From Alphaproteobacteria bacterium (GTDB taxonomy: Bacteria; Pseudomonadota; Alphaproteobacteria; Rhizobiales; Aestuariivirgaceae), in NCBI GenBank assembly GCA_024640405.1, contig JAHEFB010000015.1, positions 25,622 through 89,621 of the forward strand: a DNA stretch of 64,000 nucleotides, in the 5' to 3' direction. Numbering within the stretch: the first letter of the stretch is position 1; each line of letters begins with the position of its first letter. This document shows, in pieces, positions 61,945 to 64,000 of the stretch. A program made the position numbers and the translations under genes. Under the pieces are notes generated by a model. That model was not told the origin of the DNA, did not search any database, and saw only the letters and a list, made by a program, of their open reading frames with translations.

Positions 61945-62751
61945 CTAAGCCGCTTTTGCCAGCACCAGGTGGCCAGGCTGCGGTGTGCCTTCTTCATGGC
62001 GCACAGTAATATCGCTGGCATGCACCATGGTAAAGCCCGCCGCTTCCAGTGCCGATCTTACATAGGTCAGCGTGTGCACGAAACGCTGGTGCGGACCGAC
62101 CATGAATTCGCGGCCCGCCATGACGTCGTCCGGCAGCACTTCCGTTGAAAACCCGAACACGGCGTCAGGCGTGCTGATACGGCGGACGCCGGCAAACAGC
62201 GCAGCCACATCACCGAGGTACGGCAATACATCCGTGGCTACCACAAGGTCCCAGGGCTCATCATCCACCTCTTGGGCAAAGTTGACAGCATCGCCCACAT
62301 AAAGCTCGTCATACAGTTCATGCTCTGCCGCCAGATCGATCATGTTGGCGGACAGGTCGATGCCGGTGCGGTGGCTGGACATGTCGGACAGCGCAACACC
62401 GGCCAGCCCGGTGCCGCAGCCCAGGTCGAGCAACCGTCGATAGGGTCCCGGCGCGTGGTCCAGCAAAACCTGGCGCACCAGAATCGGCACATGATAGCCA
62501 AGCTGATCGACCAGAATGTCGTCAAACACGCTGGCATGCTGGTCGAACAGCATTTCCACGTAAGCCTCAGGTGCGCGCACGGGCGTATCACCCAGCCCCA
62601 TGGCTGCCAGCCGCACCGCCGCACCGCCATGATCATCCGGGTCCAGCGCCAGCACCCTGGTGTAGGCTTCTGCAGCAGCGGCAAAATCGCCGGCCTTTTC
62701 CAGCGCCAGGGCGGCATTGTAGGCTTCCGCCAGTTCGTCGTCCGTTTTCAT
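61945..62751 (-). CDS. TPR-containing SAM-dependent methyltransferase
   Basis: 268 residues. A short tetratricopeptide pair (about residues 5-55; AYNAALALEKAGDFAAAAEA) precedes a class I methyltransferase with the SAM-binding motif LLDLGCGTGLAGVAL (about residue 105), the acidic loop GIDLSANMIDLA and DLVVATDVLPYLG. It transfers a methyl group to an unknown acceptor. A TPR-methyltransferase of this type is often linked to small-molecule or protein modification. It is followed by a small unknown gene. Confidence 0.87.
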   Translation of the reverse strand: MKTDDELAEAYNAALALEKAGDFAAAAEAYTRVLALDPDDHGGAAVRLAAMGLGDTPVRAPEAYVEMLFDQHASVFDDILVDQLGYHVPILVRQVLLDHAPGPYRRLLDLGCGTGLAGVALSDMSSHRTGIDLSANMIDLAAEHELYDELYVGDAVNFAQEVDDEPWDLVVATDVLPYLGDVAALFAGVRRISTPDAVFGFSTEVLPDDVMAGREFMVGPHQRFVHTLTYVRSALEAAGFTMVHASDITVRHEEGTPQPGHLVLAKAA

Positions 62752-62838
62752 GTAGTCGCCACGTCTTGGTTATTTGCGCAATTATGCAACACTGCCCATA
62801 TAGGTCGATCCTGGAATATTCGGAAAGCACCAACCACA

Positions 62839-63744
62839 TTGAGCGATGCCAATCAACAAGAAGGCCCGGTCCGGGTTCGCCTGACCGAGGATGGCGAACT
62901 GGCCAGGGCCTATGCGCTGACGCTGGCCGCCATGGAAATGCGCTCGATTCTGGCAACTGAAGAAGGCGGTTACGGGGTTTATGTAGCGCCGGAAGACGAA
63001 TTGCGCGCCACCTGGGAACTTGACCAGTATGACGCGGAAAACACCACCGGGGCGGCAGCAGATCGGGAAGTGCGTGCCAGGCCCGCCATCGTCGTGTCTT
63101 ACACCACTACCGCGCTCGCCTATGCGGCGGTGTTGTTGTTCTTTTTCAGCGCTGCCAGAAGATCAAGCTTCGGCACTGACTGGGCCGGGGAGGGGGCCAT
63201 GGTGGCGCATCATGTTACCTCCGACCTGGAACTCTGGCGCACCGTCACGGCGCTCACCCTGCATCTGGATTTGGGTCACATTGCAGGTAACCTGGCCTAC
63301 GGCATTATATTTGTCTGGCTGCTGGCCAAGGAGACCGGGCCCGGAATTGCCTGGGCCTCGGCCGTGCTGGCAGGCGCTGCCGGCAACTGGCTCAACGCTT
63401 TGTGGCAGGCCCCCGACCATACCTCGATCGGTGCGTCAACGGCGGTGTTTGCCGCTGTCGGTCTGTTGGCGGCGCTCAGACACAAGTGGCGCCCGCCGGA
63501 GTTTTCGCTACGCTACTGGGCGCCGCTGGGCGGTGGTTTCATGCTGATGGCTTGGCTGGGTTTCGGCGAAGGAAACACCGATATCGGCGCCCACATTTTC
63601 GGTTTCCTGGCAGGTCTTGCCGGCGGATACTGGATGTCGCGCAAGGACCGGGCATGGTTTGGCGATGCCCAGCGCCAGATAGACGGCCTCAAGCTGACCG
63701 GGGCGGTGCTGGCAGGAAGCTGGGCCCTGGCGCTAATGTTCTAG
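62839..63744 (+). CDS. Rhomboid-family intramembrane serine protease
   Basis: About 301 residues. The chosen start TTG 62839 follows the divergent methyltransferase promoter region; the open frame runs much further upstream over the antisense strand, so the exact start is uncertain. An 85-residue cytoplasmic part precedes six or seven hydrophobic segments. The nucleophile Ser is in HTSIGASTAVFAAVG and the catalytic His is in DIGAHIFGFLAG, the GxSxxxF and HxxG positions of rhomboids; LHLDLGHIAGNLAYG is the usual second-segment motif. It cleaves membrane proteins within the bilayer; its substrate is unknown. Confidence 0.87.
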   Translation: MSDANQQEGPVRVRLTEDGELARAYALTLAAMEMRSILATEEGGYGVYVAPEDELRATWELDQYDAENTTGAAADREVRARPAIVVSYTTTALAYAAVLLFFFSAARRSSFGTDWAGEGAMVAHHVTSDLELWRTVTALTLHLDLGHIAGNLAYGIIFVWLLAKETGPGIAWASAVLAGAAGNWLNALWQAPDHTSIGASTAVFAAVGLLAALRHKWRPPEFSLRYWAPLGGGFMLMAWLGFGEGNTDIGAHIFGFLAGLAGGYWMSRKDRAWFGDAQRQIDGLKLTGAVLAGSWALALMF

Positions 63745-63758
63745 AGATTGGATTAGTT

Positions 63759-63966
63759 TATATCGCTCACGCAAGCAGCTTGACGGCTGCGCTGTTTTAT
63801 TGGTCGAACAGCTTATCCTCGCTTCGCTCGGGCCGTTCTCCGACCTTGAACTACCGTCGTGATGAGCACCTCCCGAAGCACGTCAGTGCCGAGGCAAGGC
63901 CGACCGGCCGTCGCACGAAGTGCGCCCCCGCGGAGCGCAGCCGCAGGCTGCTGGCGTGAGCGATAT
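63759..63966. repeat. 208-bp inverted-repeat element, MITE-like
   Basis: The outer arms, TATATCGCTCACGCAAGCAGC (63759 on) and the complement of the sequence ending at 63966, match at 20 of 21 bases, and the similarity continues inward to about 35 bp with one indel (arms 63759-63793 and 63933-63966). The 139-bp interior holds CGAACAGCTTATCC with TCGCTTCGCTCGGG, similar to a segment near 22914. No transposase frame and no clear target duplication were seen. It may be a non-autonomous mobile element or a large palindromic repeat. Confidence 0.6.
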
Positions 63967-64000
63967 AGAACATCCCGGATCAAACCCCTCAATACCTATC

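Noticed and set aside
62272-62838. Upstream extension of the rhomboid frame
   Set aside because: It runs over the antisense strand of the methyltransferase gene and gives no domain; the start is placed near 62839 instead.
1-64000. CRISPR arrays, tRNA, rRNA, integrases and complete insertion sequences
   Set aside because: No regularly spaced repeats, no cloverleaf-like clusters and no transposase or integrase protein were seen on either strand.

Overview
The window is a gene-dense chromosomal stretch that looks like a free-living, probably marine alphaproteobacterium. Hyphomicrobiales-like is my best guess. The basis is protein style and content: proteobacterial ArgE and CobT/CobS, an MttB-family methyltransferase pair, Tat-exported binding proteins, and many GTG/TTG starts in moderately GC-rich DNA. 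No rRNA, tRNA, CRISPR array, integrase or complete insertion sequence was seen. The taxonomic guess is inference.

Layout. 0-8 kb: the N-terminal part of a membrane PAS sensor (cut by the window edge), aminopeptidase N, a DadA-like FAD dehydrogenase, and a divergent RidA / Rieske oxygenase / double SnoaL-like operon. 8-20 kb: mixed housekeeping and accessory genes (GFA protein, ankyrin protein, secreted PliG-like protein, FadH-like dienoyl-CoA reductase, TPR sulfotransferase, class III cyclase, Gfo/Idh oxidoreductase, ArgE, and a PhyH dioxygenase with an HD oxygenase-like partner). 20-33.5 kb: glycosyltransferase-like protein, aldehyde dehydrogenase, cobT-cobS-cobC, an RND efflux pair, and a peptide-type binding protein with a CocE/NonD hydrolase. 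33.6-40.2 kb: a four-gene glycosyltransferase operon lying between a truncated and an intact copy of an XRE-type regulator with its leader. 40.2-60.6 kb: a catabolic island with two MttB-family methyltransferases. 60.7-64 kb: two decayed LysE-family genes, a TPR methyltransferase, a rhomboid protease and a palindromic repeat element.

How the genes work together. The most coherent unit is at 44.7-56.5 kb. A GntR/FCD regulator heads an operon coding for a DapA-family lyase, an aldehyde dehydrogenase, an MttB-family demethylase and a DAO-type FAD oxidase. Two SDRs diverge from it, and an orphan solute-binding protein and an enolase-superfamily epimerase follow. An identical 18-bp sequence containing a TTGTATACAA palindrome lies in the regulator's promoter and again upstream of the binding-protein gene, which ties both into one regulon. 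The enzyme set fits stepwise breakdown of an N-methylated (hydroxy)proline- or amino-acid-type betaine: epimerise, demethylate, oxidise, deaminate, oxidise the aldehyde. The substrate is inferred. A neighbouring block (56.6-60.6 kb) has a BMP-type binding protein, a nitrilase, a creatinase-like M24 protein that has lost its metal ligands, and an Asp/Glu-racemase-family enzyme, which suggests use of another small nitrogen compound.

Several scars show past rearrangement: a 100-bp remnant of a FadH-type gene fused to the 3' end of the ankyrin gene, the truncated regulator copy beside the glycosyltransferase operon, the two broken LysE genes, and a 208-bp inverted-repeat element near the right edge.
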